Shown here: in pieces, positions 1 to 7,425 of the stretch
How positions within the stretch are numbered: the stretch's first letter is position 1
Layout: each line of letters begins with the position of its first letter
Source of the DNA: CAYLHX01 sp964383675
GTDB taxonomy: Bacteria > Patescibacteriota > Gracilibacteria > UBA1369 > LOWO2-01-FULL-3
Direction: 5' to 3'
NCBI GenBank assembly: GCA_964383675.1
Contig: CAYLHX010000018.1
Span: 1 to 29,796 of the forward strand
DNA length: 29,796 bases
Program-made: the position numbers and the translations under genes
Notes under the pieces: model-generated
Told to the model about the DNA's origin: nothing
Seen by the model: only the letters and a program-made list of their open reading frames with translations
Database searches by the model: none

Positions 1-1
1 G

Positions 2-40
2 CTTGAGCGGGTTTCAGCAATCTATAAAACACTGAAATGA
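2..40 (+). CDS. C-terminal tail of an upstream gene (partial)
   Basis: The frame starting at base 2 is open and ends with TGA at 38-40, giving the tail LERVSAIYKTLK. That stop overlaps the ATG at 37 in the ATGA arrangement also used at hisH and hisIE in this window, so it probably is the end of the preceding gene of the same operon. Twelve residues are too few to identify the protein; an upstream his gene is possible from context only. Confidence 0.4.
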   Translation, partial: LERVSAIYKTLK

Positions 41-1317
41 TGTCCACCTTAGAGCTACAACCGGTTTCTTGGGATGAGGTCTGCAAAATTGCCCGGCAGG
101 ACGCGACTTCGGCTGCCGACTTGATTTTGGAATTTGTAAAAAGTAATTTCCCTCTTTTGGAGGCGATAAAAGTGGAGATCAATGATTGCAAGGTTTCTTT
201 AAATTCGGTAAATGGCTTTATAAAAACGGCGACGGGCCAGGAATATTTCTTCAAATTCCACAGTGAGGAGGGTGAGGCAAAAAGCATGGCCGATAGTGAA
301 TATTATCAGGCAAAAATTTTGAGCGACTTTGGTCTGCCGATGATTGAACCGCTGTATGTTTCTCAGGAAGTTGGAAGACAGTTTGTAATCTATCCCAAAA
401 TAGAGGCGCCGACGGTGTTTGAGATCTGTGAAGACTTAGATAGACAGTTTTTCAGTTGCGGTAGCTATGATAAAAGAAAACTTGATGAACTGTTAGATGC
501 TGAGAGAAAGCTTTTAATGAAGGTAAGGGAGGTTTTTCTAAAGTCGCTTCTGGATGGCAATGAAGATTTTCTGGGCAAGGCTCCAATTAATCAACTCTTC
601 TACAATAGACTGGTTGGAAAAAACGGTGCGGAGCCAAGGTTAAAATTATTTTATGGTAACAGAGAATTTCGCGAGATCGCCGGCTTGACCTGGCAAATTA
701 ACGGTACAAGCTATGGAGAAACATTGGCGGAGATTGTGGAAAAGGCCAAGGATTTTTTAAAGCCTGTCGGTGAATACTCGCAGGCCATGGTAGTGGCGCA
801 CGGCGATGATCACAACGGCAATATTTTCGATTTAAGTGGTGAGTTAAGGCTTTTTGATCCGGCCTTTGCCGGATATGCCCCGGCACTGTTGGCCTTTGTA
901 AAGGCTACGGCCCACAATATTTTTCTACAGCCGTTCTGGCTCTATGAACCGGAATTTTTAGCTGGCAAACTAGATTTAAATTATCAAATCAACGATGGGC
1001 GAATTATTTTGGAGAACAATTGGAGAACGGAAGAATTATCACCGCTTAGAATGCAATTACTTGAGCTGTATGTGAAGATAGTTTGGCGTCCGCTTCTTGT
1101 GGAATTAAAAAAAAGGAATCTACTACCGGAGGGCTGGCAAGAGTTTTTGCGCAAAGCTTTTTTCTGCTGTCCTTTTCTGGTTTTCAACTTATTAGACCGA
1201 AAAAAATACTCCAAACAATTCAGCATTTTAGCTTTGAGCAAGTGTCTGGAGTTAGGGGCCCAGCCTCTGGAAGGCAAAAGTATAATGGAAAATTTTTTAA
1301 TTGAAATTGCACCATGA
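37..1317 (+). CDS. APH/choline-kinase-fold phosphotransferase of unknown substrate
   Basis: A 426-aa protein resembling the aminoglycoside phosphotransferase-like kinase superfamily. The catalytic-loop motif HGDDHNGN is at about residues 255-262 (H255, D257, N262), followed by FDPAFAG at about 273-279, where D274 would be the metal-binding aspartate. A Lys near residue 73 (EYFFKF) and Glu88 may be the ATP-anchoring pair. Two ATGs in a row (37 and 40) are possible starts; no strong Shine-Dalgarno is visible. The stop overlaps the hisH start in ATGA (1314-1317), so the gene is probably co-translated with the histidine operon, although no known histidine step needs a kinase. A small-molecule kinase is more likely than an antibiotic-resistance enzyme, but the substrate cannot be inferred. 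The family call is firm; the function is open. Confidence 0.8.
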   Translation: MMSTLELQPVSWDEVCKIARQDATSAADLILEFVKSNFPLLEAIKVEINDCKVSLNSVNGFIKTATGQEYFFKFHSEEGEAKSMADSEYYQAKILSDFGLPMIEPLYVSQEVGRQFVIYPKIEAPTVFEICEDLDRQFFSCGSYDKRKLDELLDAERKLLMKVREVFLKSLLDGNEDFLGKAPINQLFYNRLVGKNGAEPRLKLFYGNREFREIAGLTWQINGTSYGETLAEIVEKAKDFLKPVGEYSQAMVVAHGDDHNGNIFDLSGELRLFDPAFAGYAPALLAFVKATAHNIFLQPFWLYEPEFLAGKLDLNYQINDGRIILENNWRTEELSPLRMQLLELYVKIVWRPLLVELKKRNLLPEGWQEFLRKAFFCCPFLVFNLLDRKKYSKQFSILALSKCLELGAQPLEGKSIMENFLIEIAP

Positions 1318-1913
1318 TTGGAATTATCGATTACAATGCCGGCAATATCGCTTCAATAGCCAACGCTCTAAATAGGCTTAAAAAGGAATTTGTGATAAGT
1401 TCCGAGCTTACGGTACTGGAAAAAACCGACCAATTGATTTTTCCGGGTGTGGGACGAGCCGGAGCCGCGGTCGGGCAACTAAAGAGGTCCGGCTTGTGGG
1501 ACTTTATCAAAAATACCAATAAACCTTTTCTGGGAATCTGCTTGGGCATGCAGCTTTTGGCGGAGTTTTCCGAAGAGGACAATACTGATTGCTTGGGGGT
1601 AATTGGTGGGAAGGTGGAAAAATTTCCGAGTAGGATGAAGGCTCCGCAGATCGGTTGGAATAAAGTTGAAACAGCGGACGGTAATCCTCTGTTTCAAGAT
1701 CTGCCTAATGAAAACTTCTTCTATTTTGTTAATTCCTATTACTTACCGCCAAATAATTTGGCAATCGCAACTTCAAACTACGGTGTGCCTTTTGCGGCGG
1801 CGCTTAACCACAATAATTTTTTCGGCACGCAGTTTCATCCGGAAAAATCGGGAGAGATTGGTTTAAAAATACTTGATAACTTTTGTTCTTATGCAAATTC
1901 TACCGGCAATTGA
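1314..1913 (+). CDS. hisH: Imidazole glycerol phosphate synthase, glutaminase subunit HisH
   Basis: A 199-aa class-I glutamine amidotransferase. It hydrolyses glutamine and passes ammonia to HisF, which converts PRFAR to imidazole glycerol phosphate and AICAR. The start MIGIIDYNAGN is typical of HisH. The nucleophile is C76 in GICLGMQLL and the remaining triad is H175/E177 in GTQFHPEKS; the oxyanion segment IFPGVGRAG lies near residues 42-50. Length is normal for the family. It starts inside the stop of the preceding kinase gene (ATGA) and its last 23 nt overlap the start of the hisA-hisF fusion gene, so the three are translationally coupled. Its partner HisF is not a separate protein here but the C-terminal half of the next gene product. 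Confidence 0.96.
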   Translation: MIGIIDYNAGNIASIANALNRLKKEFVISSELTVLEKTDQLIFPGVGRAGAAVGQLKRSGLWDFIKNTNKPFLGICLGMQLLAEFSEEDNTDCLGVIGGKVEKFPSRMKAPQIGWNKVETADGNPLFQDLPNENFFYFVNSYYLPPNNLAIATSNYGVPFAAALNHNNFFGTQFHPEKSGEIGLKILDNFCSYANSTGN

Positions 1914-3366
1914 CATTTTGGAGGGACGCTGTGTCCGCCTCAGGCAAGGTGATTATGCTGATGCTAAAATCTACGAGATGGATCCGATTGAAGTGAGTAA
2001 GGATTTTCGCAATCTGGGTGCAGATTTTTTGCACATTGTCGATTTGGATGGCGCGAAAAAGGGCCTACCTACTAATGCCGGCACTATTTTAGAGATAGCC
2101 AAGGACGGTTCTTTACCGATACAAGTGGGCGGTGGTATCCGTAATTTTCAAGATGCCAGTCTTTATCTAAAAAATGGCGTTAATCGCATTATATTAAGTA
2201 CTTCGGCAGTTTTGGACCAGGCTTTGATCAAAAAAATTATTCAAGAATTCGGGGGAGAAAGATTAGTAATATCGGTGGATGTTGTTGAGGAGATGGTGGC
2301 GATTCGGGGCTGGACTAAAAATACCGGTAAAAATATTTTTCAGTTCTTGGAAGAACTTAAGAGGTTGGGCATCCAAAATTTGATTGTTACCGATATATCG
2401 CGAGACGGGATGCTTGAGGGGCCGAATCTGGAGTTGATAAGTGAGGTGGTTGAAAGAGGTTTTAGGGTAATTGCCGCCGGAGGGATAAGCACTTTGGGAG
2501 ATTTGGAGGCACTAAAACAGATTGGTTGTTTTGGAGCAATTATCGGCAAGGCTATTTATGAAAAGAAGCTGGATCTTGAGAAGGTTTGTCGACTGTTTAA
2601 TAATCGGAATACCCTAACAAAAAGAATCATCCCCTGTTTGGATATTGCCGAGGGCCGTGTGAAAAAAGGAACTTTCTTCAAGTTTCTCAAAGATGTGGGC
2701 GATCCAGTGGAAATGGCTAAAAAATATGAGCAGGCCGGAGCCGATGAGTTGGTTTTTCTGGACATAACTGCGACCAATGAGAAGAGAGAAATCTTGGCAG
2801 ATTTGGTTGCGAAGGTGGCTAAGGCCATAGCGATACCCTTTACGGTTGGCGGTGGGATAAAAGATATCGCAACAATTCGCCAGCTGCTGAGTCTTGGTGC
2901 AGATAAAATCTCGATCGGCAGCGCGGCGATTGATAATCCGTCGTTAATCAGTGAAGCCGCCGAAAATTTTGGTTCCCAGTGTGTAGTGGTGTCGCTGGAC
3001 GTAAAGAGGACTGAAAAGGGATTTGAAGTTTTCAGTAATGGCGGGCGTATCGCCACGGGAGTTAATGCCCTTAAGTTTGCAAAAGAGATTGAGCAGCTTG
3101 GTGCGGGCGAAATATTGGTTAATTCTTTAGATAGAGATGGTACAAATAAAGGTTATGATTTGGAGCTTTTGTCCAACATCGTGGCGAGTACCAGAATTCC
3201 GGTTGTCGCCTCCAGCGGTGCCGGTTCTTTGGAAGATTTTGCAAAAGCTTTTGAGGTGGCCAAGGTCGATGCCGTACTGGCCGCCAGTGTCTTTCACTAC
3301 GACAAAATTAAAATGTCTGAGTTGAAAGATTTTCTTTTTAAAAATTTTATACCCGTAAGATTATGA
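1891..3366 (+). CDS. hisAF: HisA-HisF fusion: ProFAR isomerase fused to IGP synthase cyclase
   Basis: A single 491-aa ORF holding two complete (beta/alpha)8 barrels. Residues 1-240 are HisA: start QILPAIDILEG with D8, second catalytic Asp D130 in VISVD, and IVTDISRDGMLEGPN. Residues 241-491 are HisF: TLTKRIIPCLDIAEG with D251, VVSLDVKR with D370, and NSLDRDGTNKGYD. Subtracting 240 places the HisF aspartates at 11 and 130, the standard HisF numbering, so there is no linker; codon 241 (ACC at 2611) stands where HisF would have its initiator Met. No ATG, GTG or TTG lies in frame near the junction, so separate HisF initiation is unlikely. The ATG at 1891 is preferred over a TTG at 1873 because HisA proteins begin at this point. 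The enzyme would perform two consecutive steps, ProFAR to PRFAR to IGP. Confidence 0.93.
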   Translation: MQILPAIDILEGRCVRLRQGDYADAKIYEMDPIEVSKDFRNLGADFLHIVDLDGAKKGLPTNAGTILEIAKDGSLPIQVGGGIRNFQDASLYLKNGVNRIILSTSAVLDQALIKKIIQEFGGERLVISVDVVEEMVAIRGWTKNTGKNIFQFLEELKRLGIQNLIVTDISRDGMLEGPNLELISEVVERGFRVIAAGGISTLGDLEALKQIGCFGAIIGKAIYEKKLDLEKVCRLFNNRNTLTKRIIPCLDIAEGRVKKGTFFKFLKDVGDPVEMAKKYEQAGADELVFLDITATNEKREILADLVAKVAKAIAIPFTVGGGIKDIATIRQLLSLGADKISIGSAAIDNPSLISEAAENFGSQCVVVSLDVKRTEKGFEVFSNGGRIATGVNALKFAKEIEQLGAGEILVNSLDRDGTNKGYDLELLSNIVASTRIPVVASSGAGSLEDFAKAFEVAKVDAVLAASVFHYDKIKMSELKDFLFKNFIPVRL

Positions 3367-3941
3367 TGGATTTTAAAAAAATGAATGGTTTGTTGCCGGT
3401 AATTATACAGGACAGCCGGACACTGAATGTGCTGATGCTTGGTTACATGAATAAGGAGGCTCTGGATGTAACTTTAGAGAGCGGGTATGTAACCTTTTAC
3501 AGTCGTAGTAAAGGCCGTCTTTGGAAGAAGGGAGAAAGCTCCGGCAACTGCCTGAAGGTTGGTGAAATTTTCCAAGATTGCGATAATGATGCACTGCTTA
3601 TAAGAGCGGCTCCCGAAGGTCCAACCTGTCACTTGGGCGAAAAATCCTGTTTCAAAAGCGAGGGGAGTTTTGTAGAGGAGCTTTTTGGGCTGATTGAAGA
3701 ACGTAAAAAACTGTTGCCACACAATTCCTATACCACCAGTTTGTTTGAAGATGGGGAGGAAAAAATTTTGGCTAAAGTTGCTGAAGAGTCGGCGGAGGTT
3801 ATTGTGGCGGCAAAGAGTGAGGGGCGGCAGAGGCTTATCGAGGAACTTGCCGATCTGCAATATCACCTAATGGTGCTGATGGCTGAAAAAAATCTTACTT
3901 TAGGAGATGTTGAAGAGGAGCTTAAAAAGCGTAATCAGTGA
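3363..3941 (+). CDS. hisIE: Bifunctional phosphoribosyl-AMP cyclohydrolase / phosphoribosyl-ATP pyrophosphatase HisIE
   Basis: A 192-aa two-domain enzyme for steps 2 and 3 of histidine synthesis. The N-terminal HisI domain (about 1-105) has SRSKGRLWKKGE, the metal-binding DCDNDALL and the zinc-ligand segment GPTCHLGEKSC. The C-terminal HisE domain (about 106-192) has the MazG-like helices KVAEESAEVIVAAK and EELADLQYHLMVLM that carry the acidic metal ligands. The start ATGATG overlaps the hisAF stop. It is the last gene of the operon. Its final 7 nt overlap the convergent DUF1622 gene, and no terminator is visible between them. Both catalytic halves look intact and length is normal. Confidence 0.96.
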   Translation: MMDFKKMNGLLPVIIQDSRTLNVLMLGYMNKEALDVTLESGYVTFYSRSKGRLWKKGESSGNCLKVGEIFQDCDNDALLIRAAPEGPTCHLGEKSCFKSEGSFVEELFGLIEERKKLLPHNSYTTSLFEDGEEKILAKVAEESAEVIVAAKSEGRQRLIEELADLQYHLMVLMAEKNLTLGDVEEELKKRNQ

Positions 3942-4261
3942 TTTTGTGAAATGCCGTGTATTTCGCCACGCAAGAAGTGGTTTAGCACGGTACGGATAAC
4001 TACCAACACTCCCAACATACCGAGGGAATTCCAGTCCGGTGCGTTGACGGTGGATAAAATGTCGCCAGCTAAGAAGAAGTCCAGGGCTATCAACATCTTG
4101 TGTCCCAAGATACATCTGATATGTTCAATCTTCTTATTGAAGTTTTTGTGGAAGATGTGTTTGGCGAAGTAAACAATGGCTTCCAGTCCTCCCCAAATGA
4201 CAACTATTGAGCCGGTGATCTCAAAACCGAATGCGAAGTATTTAATTATATCCTGGAACAT
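3935..4261 (-). CDS. DUF1622 family small membrane protein
   Basis: A 108-aa protein with three predicted membrane helices at about residues 14-33, 55-73 and 78-97. The segment GHKMLIALDFFLAGDILSTV followed by GMLGVLVVIRTVLNHFL matches the pattern I know for DUF1622, a family without an established function. It is encoded convergently to hisIE with a 7-nt overlap. A sigma70-like promoter (-10 TATAAT at 4282-4287, -35 at 4305-4310) lies upstream on the minus strand; no Shine-Dalgarno is seen. It shares the intergenic region with the divergent dsbA-like gene. Confidence 0.8.
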   Translation of the reverse strand: MFQDIIKYFAFGFEITGSIVVIWGGLEAIVYFAKHIFHKNFNKKIEHIRCILGHKMLIALDFFLAGDILSTVNAPDWNSLGMLGVLVVIRTVLNHFLRGEIHGISQNH

Positions 4262-4281
4262 TTTTGTTTTTATGTTTGTTT

Positions 4282-4310
4282 ATTATACCTTATTTGAGCT
4301 AATTAGTAAA
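4282..4310 (-). promoter_or_regulatory. Promoter of the DUF1622 gene
   Basis: On the minus strand, -35 TTTACT (4305-4310) and -10 TATAAT (4282-4287) are separated by 17 nt. The predicted transcript begins near 4275, leaving about a 14-nt leader without a Shine-Dalgarno motif. Confidence 0.6.
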
Positions 4311-4319
4311 CAGTGCGGA

Positions 4320-4349
4320 TTGGTAAAAATGTCGATTATGAGGTATAAT
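4320..4349 (+). promoter_or_regulatory. Promoter of the dsbA-like gene
   Basis: -35 TTGGTA (4320-4325) and -10 TATAAT (4344-4349) with an 18-nt spacer. The predicted transcription start is near 4356, about 30 nt before the ATG at 4386. It is divergent from the DUF1622 promoter. Confidence 0.6.
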
Positions 4350-4385
4350 TTGCCGAGCAAAATGGAATAAATTAATCTCACTTCT

Positions 4386-5138
4386 ATGTCTAAACAAAAA
4401 TCCGATGTCGGGCTTCCGCTTTCAATTGTCTTCGCATCTTTGGTGATCGGTGGTTCTTTGGTTTTCTTCGCTACACAAGCCAATGGTGGTATGAGCGACG
4501 AGGAGTTGGCAAAAAAGATCAATGAAGGTATTGACCAGTACGTACAAAATGTCCAACAGGAGTATCAAAATACAGCGAATCCACCACAACCTCAGGGTAA
4601 TGGTGATGCCAGAGACCTGGTAGATGATGACGCTGTAATGGGTGATGAAGACGCTCCGGTAACGATTGTGGAGTTTTCGGATTATCAGTGTCCCTATTGT
4701 TCAAGATTTTTCGGGGAGACTTTGCCTTTAATTAAAGAGAATTATATAGACACCGGGAAAGTGAAGTTTGTTTATCGTGATTTTCCTTTGGAGGGTCATC
4801 CGGAGGCACTACCGGCAGCTTTTGCGGCCGAGTGCGCGCGTGATCAGGAGGGTGATGAGGCCTACTTTGCAATGCATGACATGATTTTCAGCGGTTCAAG
4901 CCTTGGTGCTGCTGTGTATGAAGGATATGCCGAAGAGATTGGCGTTGACATGGATGAGTATCGTGAGTGCGTAAGCAGCGGGAAGTTTAATGATGAGGTC
5001 TATGCCGACTTGAATGCCGGAAGTTCGGTGGGAATCACCGGTACACCGGGCTTTTACATCAATGACCAGATGCTGGAAGGTGCCCTTCCCTACTCACAAT
5101 TTGAGGCCATAATTGAGGCGGAGCTGGCTGAGGGCTAG
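4386..5138 (+). CDS. Membrane-anchored DsbA/DsbG-like thiol-disulfide oxidoreductase
   Basis: A 250-aa protein with an uncleaved-looking N-terminal signal anchor (about residues 10-30), a charged, Gln/Pro-rich linker to about residue 85, and a DsbA-family thioredoxin fold. The active site is CPYC at 102-105 in VEFSDYQCPYC; the cis-proline loop is GITGTPGFYI. The catalytic domain should therefore lie outside the membrane and catalyse disulfide formation or isomerisation in exported proteins. It is the first gene of a set with a small CxxC membrane protein and a peroxiredoxin. It has its own promoter just upstream. The family is certain; oxidase versus isomerase is not decidable from the sequence. 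Confidence 0.92.
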   Translation: MSKQKSDVGLPLSIVFASLVIGGSLVFFATQANGGMSDEELAKKINEGIDQYVQNVQQEYQNTANPPQPQGNGDARDLVDDDAVMGDEDAPVTIVEFSDYQCPYCSRFFGETLPLIKENYIDTGKVKFVYRDFPLEGHPEALPAAFAAECARDQEGDEAYFAMHDMIFSGSSLGAAVYEGYAEEIGVDMDEYRECVSSGKFNDEVYADLNAGSSVGITGTPGFYINDQMLEGALPYSQFEAIIEAELAEG

Positions 5139-5147
5139 TTTTTGTGT

Positions 5148-5153
5148 TATAAT
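5148..5153 (+). promoter_or_regulatory. -10 box directly upstream of the membrane-protein start
   Basis: TATAAT at 5148-5153 ends 7 nt before the ATG at 5161. Transcription would begin at or next to the start codon, giving a leaderless message. No good -35 hexamer is visible, so this may be an extended or weak internal promoter. Confidence 0.4.
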
Positions 5154-5160
5154 GTGGAGT

Positions 5161-5637
5161 ATGAATTCGGCCATTTTGAGAAATCTGAAAAATCCTTTTT
5201 ATAGCATGATTGCTCTGGGAAGCAGTGTACTTTTCTTTGACCTGAGCTACTATTTCATGGCCAACCTTCCGGGTACCAGAAACAACATGTGCGTAATAGG
5301 CGCGGGATTAACTACTTTGAATATTGCCTTCAGTGTCGCCTTGAGCATTTTAACAGGAATTATGGTGGCATCGGTTTTTGCGCTCTATCGTAAGAGGAAG
5401 AGTAGCTTGATCGCAACAAGTTCTCTCTCCGGGGTAGGATTGATCGTAGGTTCTTTTACGGTGTTTTGCGCCGCTTGTACTATTCCCGTTTTTACCTTAT
5501 TCGGGCTTTCCTTAAGCCTCGGATTTTTCACAACCTATGATCTGCCTATAAAAATTGTAAGCATGTTGCTCATGTTGGTATCACTTTATTTGATTAATAA
5601 CCAATTAAATGATACATGTGAGATATGTCGAAATTAG
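5161..5637 (+). CDS. Small four-helix membrane protein with two CxxC motifs
   Basis: A 158-aa protein with membrane helices at roughly residues 17-34, 51-75, 91-120 and 127-146. It carries C103-A-A-C106 at or in a membrane helix and C153-E-I-C156 at the C-terminus. I do not recognise the family with confidence. Its position between a DsbA-like oxidoreductase and a peroxiredoxin suggests a redox partner, for example re-oxidation or electron transfer across the membrane; that is inference. I chose the ATG at 5161 rather than an in-frame start at 5113, because the latter lies inside the dsbA-like gene and a perfect TATAAT ends 7 nt before 5161. Its last 13 nt overlap the peroxiredoxin gene. A VKOR-type protein is less likely because the quinone-site pattern is not evident. 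Confidence 0.75.
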   Translation: MNSAILRNLKNPFYSMIALGSSVLFFDLSYYFMANLPGTRNNMCVIGAGLTTLNIAFSVALSILTGIMVASVFALYRKRKSSLIATSSLSGVGLIVGSFTVFCAACTIPVFTLFGLSLSLGFFTTYDLPIKIVSMLLMLVSLYLINNQLNDTCEICRN

Positions 5638-6080
5638 TTGGAAAAAAAGCAGCGGATTTTAAACTTCTAGATCAGAATGGCAAGGAACACCGCCTCGAGG
5701 ATTACCGAGGAAAGTTTGTATTGCTCTACTTCTACCCCAAGGATATGACTCCCGGCTGTACCATCGAGGCTCAAAGTTTTCGTGATAATTTAAAGCGGCT
5801 TGAGGAGCTGGATATAGTGGTTTTGGGAGTTAGCTGTGATGATGTGAAGACGCATAAAAAGTTTGAGGAAAAGGAGTGCTTGAATTTCCCCCTTCTGGCC
5901 GACACCGAAAAGGAGGTAGTGCAAGCATATGGCGTATGGATTGAAAAAAGTATGTATGGCAAAAAGTATATGGGCATTCAGAGAGACTCTTTTCTGATTG
6001 ATAAAGACGGTGTGATTATAAGGCACTATGAAAAGGTGAAACCGGAGGAGCACGTTGAAGAGATAATTGCTAGTCTCTAG
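5625..6080 (+). CDS. bcp: Peroxiredoxin, BCP/PrxQ type
   Basis: A 151-aa thiol peroxidase with the peroxidatic cysteine C45 in TPGCTIEAQSFRD. The classical BCP resolving cysteine five residues later is Gln50. Two further cysteines, C71 and C85, exist, and C85 could act as an alternative resolving residue as in PrxQ forms with a distant resolving Cys; otherwise it is a 1-Cys enzyme. It reduces hydroperoxides in the cytosol using thioredoxin- or glutaredoxin-type donors. The start overlaps the preceding gene by 13 nt. Its 3' end overlaps convergent folA by 11 nt. Confidence 0.93.
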   Translation: MSKLVGKKAADFKLLDQNGKEHRLEDYRGKFVLLYFYPKDMTPGCTIEAQSFRDNLKRLEELDIVVLGVSCDDVKTHKKFEEKECLNFPLLADTEKEVVQAYGVWIEKSMYGKKYMGIQRDSFLIDKDGVIIRHYEKVKPEEHVEEIIASL

Positions 6081-6606
6081 GTTTGGCGCTATAAAAGTGG
6101 AAGTGGTATTTCAGACCATCCTCTTCTTCGGAGCCCAGATTTTCTGGAGTGGGATAGAAGTATTCGGAAAAGTCCGGTAGGTAGGTGTCGCATTCGAAGG
6201 TTTTTTCTATTTGAGTTAGATAAATGCCATTAGCAATGGGCATTGCCAGTTCAAAGATTTTGGCGCCGCCGATGATAAAGACATTTTCTATTTCTTCGTC
6301 CAGCTCAGCCTTTTTCAAGGCTTCTCCAAGGGAGTAACATACTTCAGCTCCCTCCGCCTTGTATTTCTGATTTTGACTTAAAACAATGTTGCGACGATTT
6401 TCCAAAGGACGATATTTGGGATCGATTGATTCCCAGGTCCTTCGGCCCATTACCACCATATTTTTTTTGTCGAACTCGAAAGTTTCCTGGGTAGTGGATT
6501 TGAAAAACTGCATCTCCTTTTTCAGCTTCCAAGGCAAAAGTCCGTCTTTTCCTATGCCGTTATTTTCATCAACGGCAACTATGATGTAAACATTTTTATC
6601 GATCAT
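6070..6606 (-). CDS. folA: Dihydrofolate reductase
   Basis: A 178-aa DHFR that regenerates tetrahydrofolate with NADPH after thymidylate synthesis. It shows VAVDENNGIGKDGLLPW, the active-site acid as Glu in KLKKEMQFF (bacterial enzymes usually have Asp here), the NADPH site VVMGRRTWESI, the second nucleotide segment NVFIIGGAKIF, and YLTQIEKTFECDTYLPDF. Its ATG overlaps the thyA stop (ATGA), so it is translationally coupled as the last gene of dcd-thyA-folA. Length is slightly above the usual 160-170 aa. Confidence 0.96.
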   Translation of the reverse strand: MIDKNVYIIVAVDENNGIGKDGLLPWKLKKEMQFFKSTTQETFEFDKKNMVVMGRRTWESIDPKYRPLENRRNIVLSQNQKYKAEGAEVCYSLGEALKKAELDEEIENVFIIGGAKIFELAMPIANGIYLTQIEKTFECDTYLPDFSEYFYPTPENLGSEEEDGLKYHFHFYSAKPRD

Positions 6607-7418
6607 ACGGCAATCGGGAATTTAATGAAGGCGTCATGCGTGTAGCCTTCAAGTTCAAAATCTTCAAGGGTGATATCCCAAAACGGTTTCTTCTTTAAGG
6701 TAAGTTTTGGTAGAGCGTGAGGTTGACGCTTTAGCTGTTCTTTTAGTCCCTCAATGTGATTCAGATAAATGTGCGCGTCTCCCAAGGTGTGAACAAAGAT
6801 GCCCGGTGTCAAATCGCATTCCTGGGCTACCATGGTCAAAAGCGCGGAGTAGCTGGCGATATTGTAAGGAACTCCCAAGGCTATGTCTGCACTGCGTTGA
6901 TAAAGTTGAAGATCGAGGCGGCCATCGGCTACGTAAAACTGGAAGAAGGCATGACAGGGCGGCAAAGCCATTTGATCCAAGTCGGCCACGTTCCAGGCGC
7001 TGACAATAATTCTGCGGGAATCGGGATTATGCTTAATCATATCGATGGCATTCTGAATCTGGTCGATATGGGATTCTTCATACTTGCTGCTATTGGGATT
7101 CCACTTTATGTTACGCCATTTGCGCCATTGGTAGCCGTAAATTGGTCCCAGTTCTCCTTTTTCGTCGGCCCAGGGATCCCAGATGGGTGTGTGTTGAGTC
7201 AGATCATCGTTGATATTGGTGGAGCCACGAAGAAACCACAGAAGTTCTCTTAAGACCGCTGCAAAGTTCACCTTTTTGGTGGTCATCAGTGGAAAGCCTT
7301 CACGCAGATCGTATTTTTTTTGGGCACCAAAAATTGAGATGGTTCCGGTTCCGGTACGGTCACCTTTTTCGACTCCATTGTCCAAAACCTCCTGAACCAG
7401 CTCAAGATATTGTCGCAT
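6603..7418 (-). CDS. thyA: Thymidylate synthase
   Basis: A 271-aa ThyA that methylates dUMP to dTMP using methylene-tetrahydrofolate. The nucleophile is C155 in LPPCHAFFQF. Further landmarks are RTGTGTISIFG at the N-terminus, PDSRRIIVSAWN for phosphate binding, QRSADIALGVPYNIASY, and HTLGDAHIYLNH. Length is close to the E. coli enzyme. It sits 7 nt after dcd and overlaps folA by 4 nt, giving a three-gene dTMP cassette. Confidence 0.97.
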   Translation of the reverse strand: MRQYLELVQEVLDNGVEKGDRTGTGTISIFGAQKKYDLREGFPLMTTKKVNFAAVLRELLWFLRGSTNINDDLTQHTPIWDPWADEKGELGPIYGYQWRKWRNIKWNPNSSKYEESHIDQIQNAIDMIKHNPDSRRIIVSAWNVADLDQMALPPCHAFFQFYVADGRLDLQLYQRSADIALGVPYNIASYSALLTMVAQECDLTPGIFVHTLGDAHIYLNHIEGLKEQLKRQPHALPKLTLKKKPFWDITLEDFELEGYTHDAFIKFPIAV

Positions 7419-7425
7419 GAAATAA

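Noticed and set aside
37..1317. Aminoglycoside-resistance gene
   Set aside because: Only the general APH kinase motifs are present, and the gene is embedded in a biosynthetic operon without mobile-element context.
2556..3056. 166-codon antisense ORF inside hisAF
   Set aside because: It mirrors conserved HisF codons on the opposite strand and has no own domain or start signal.
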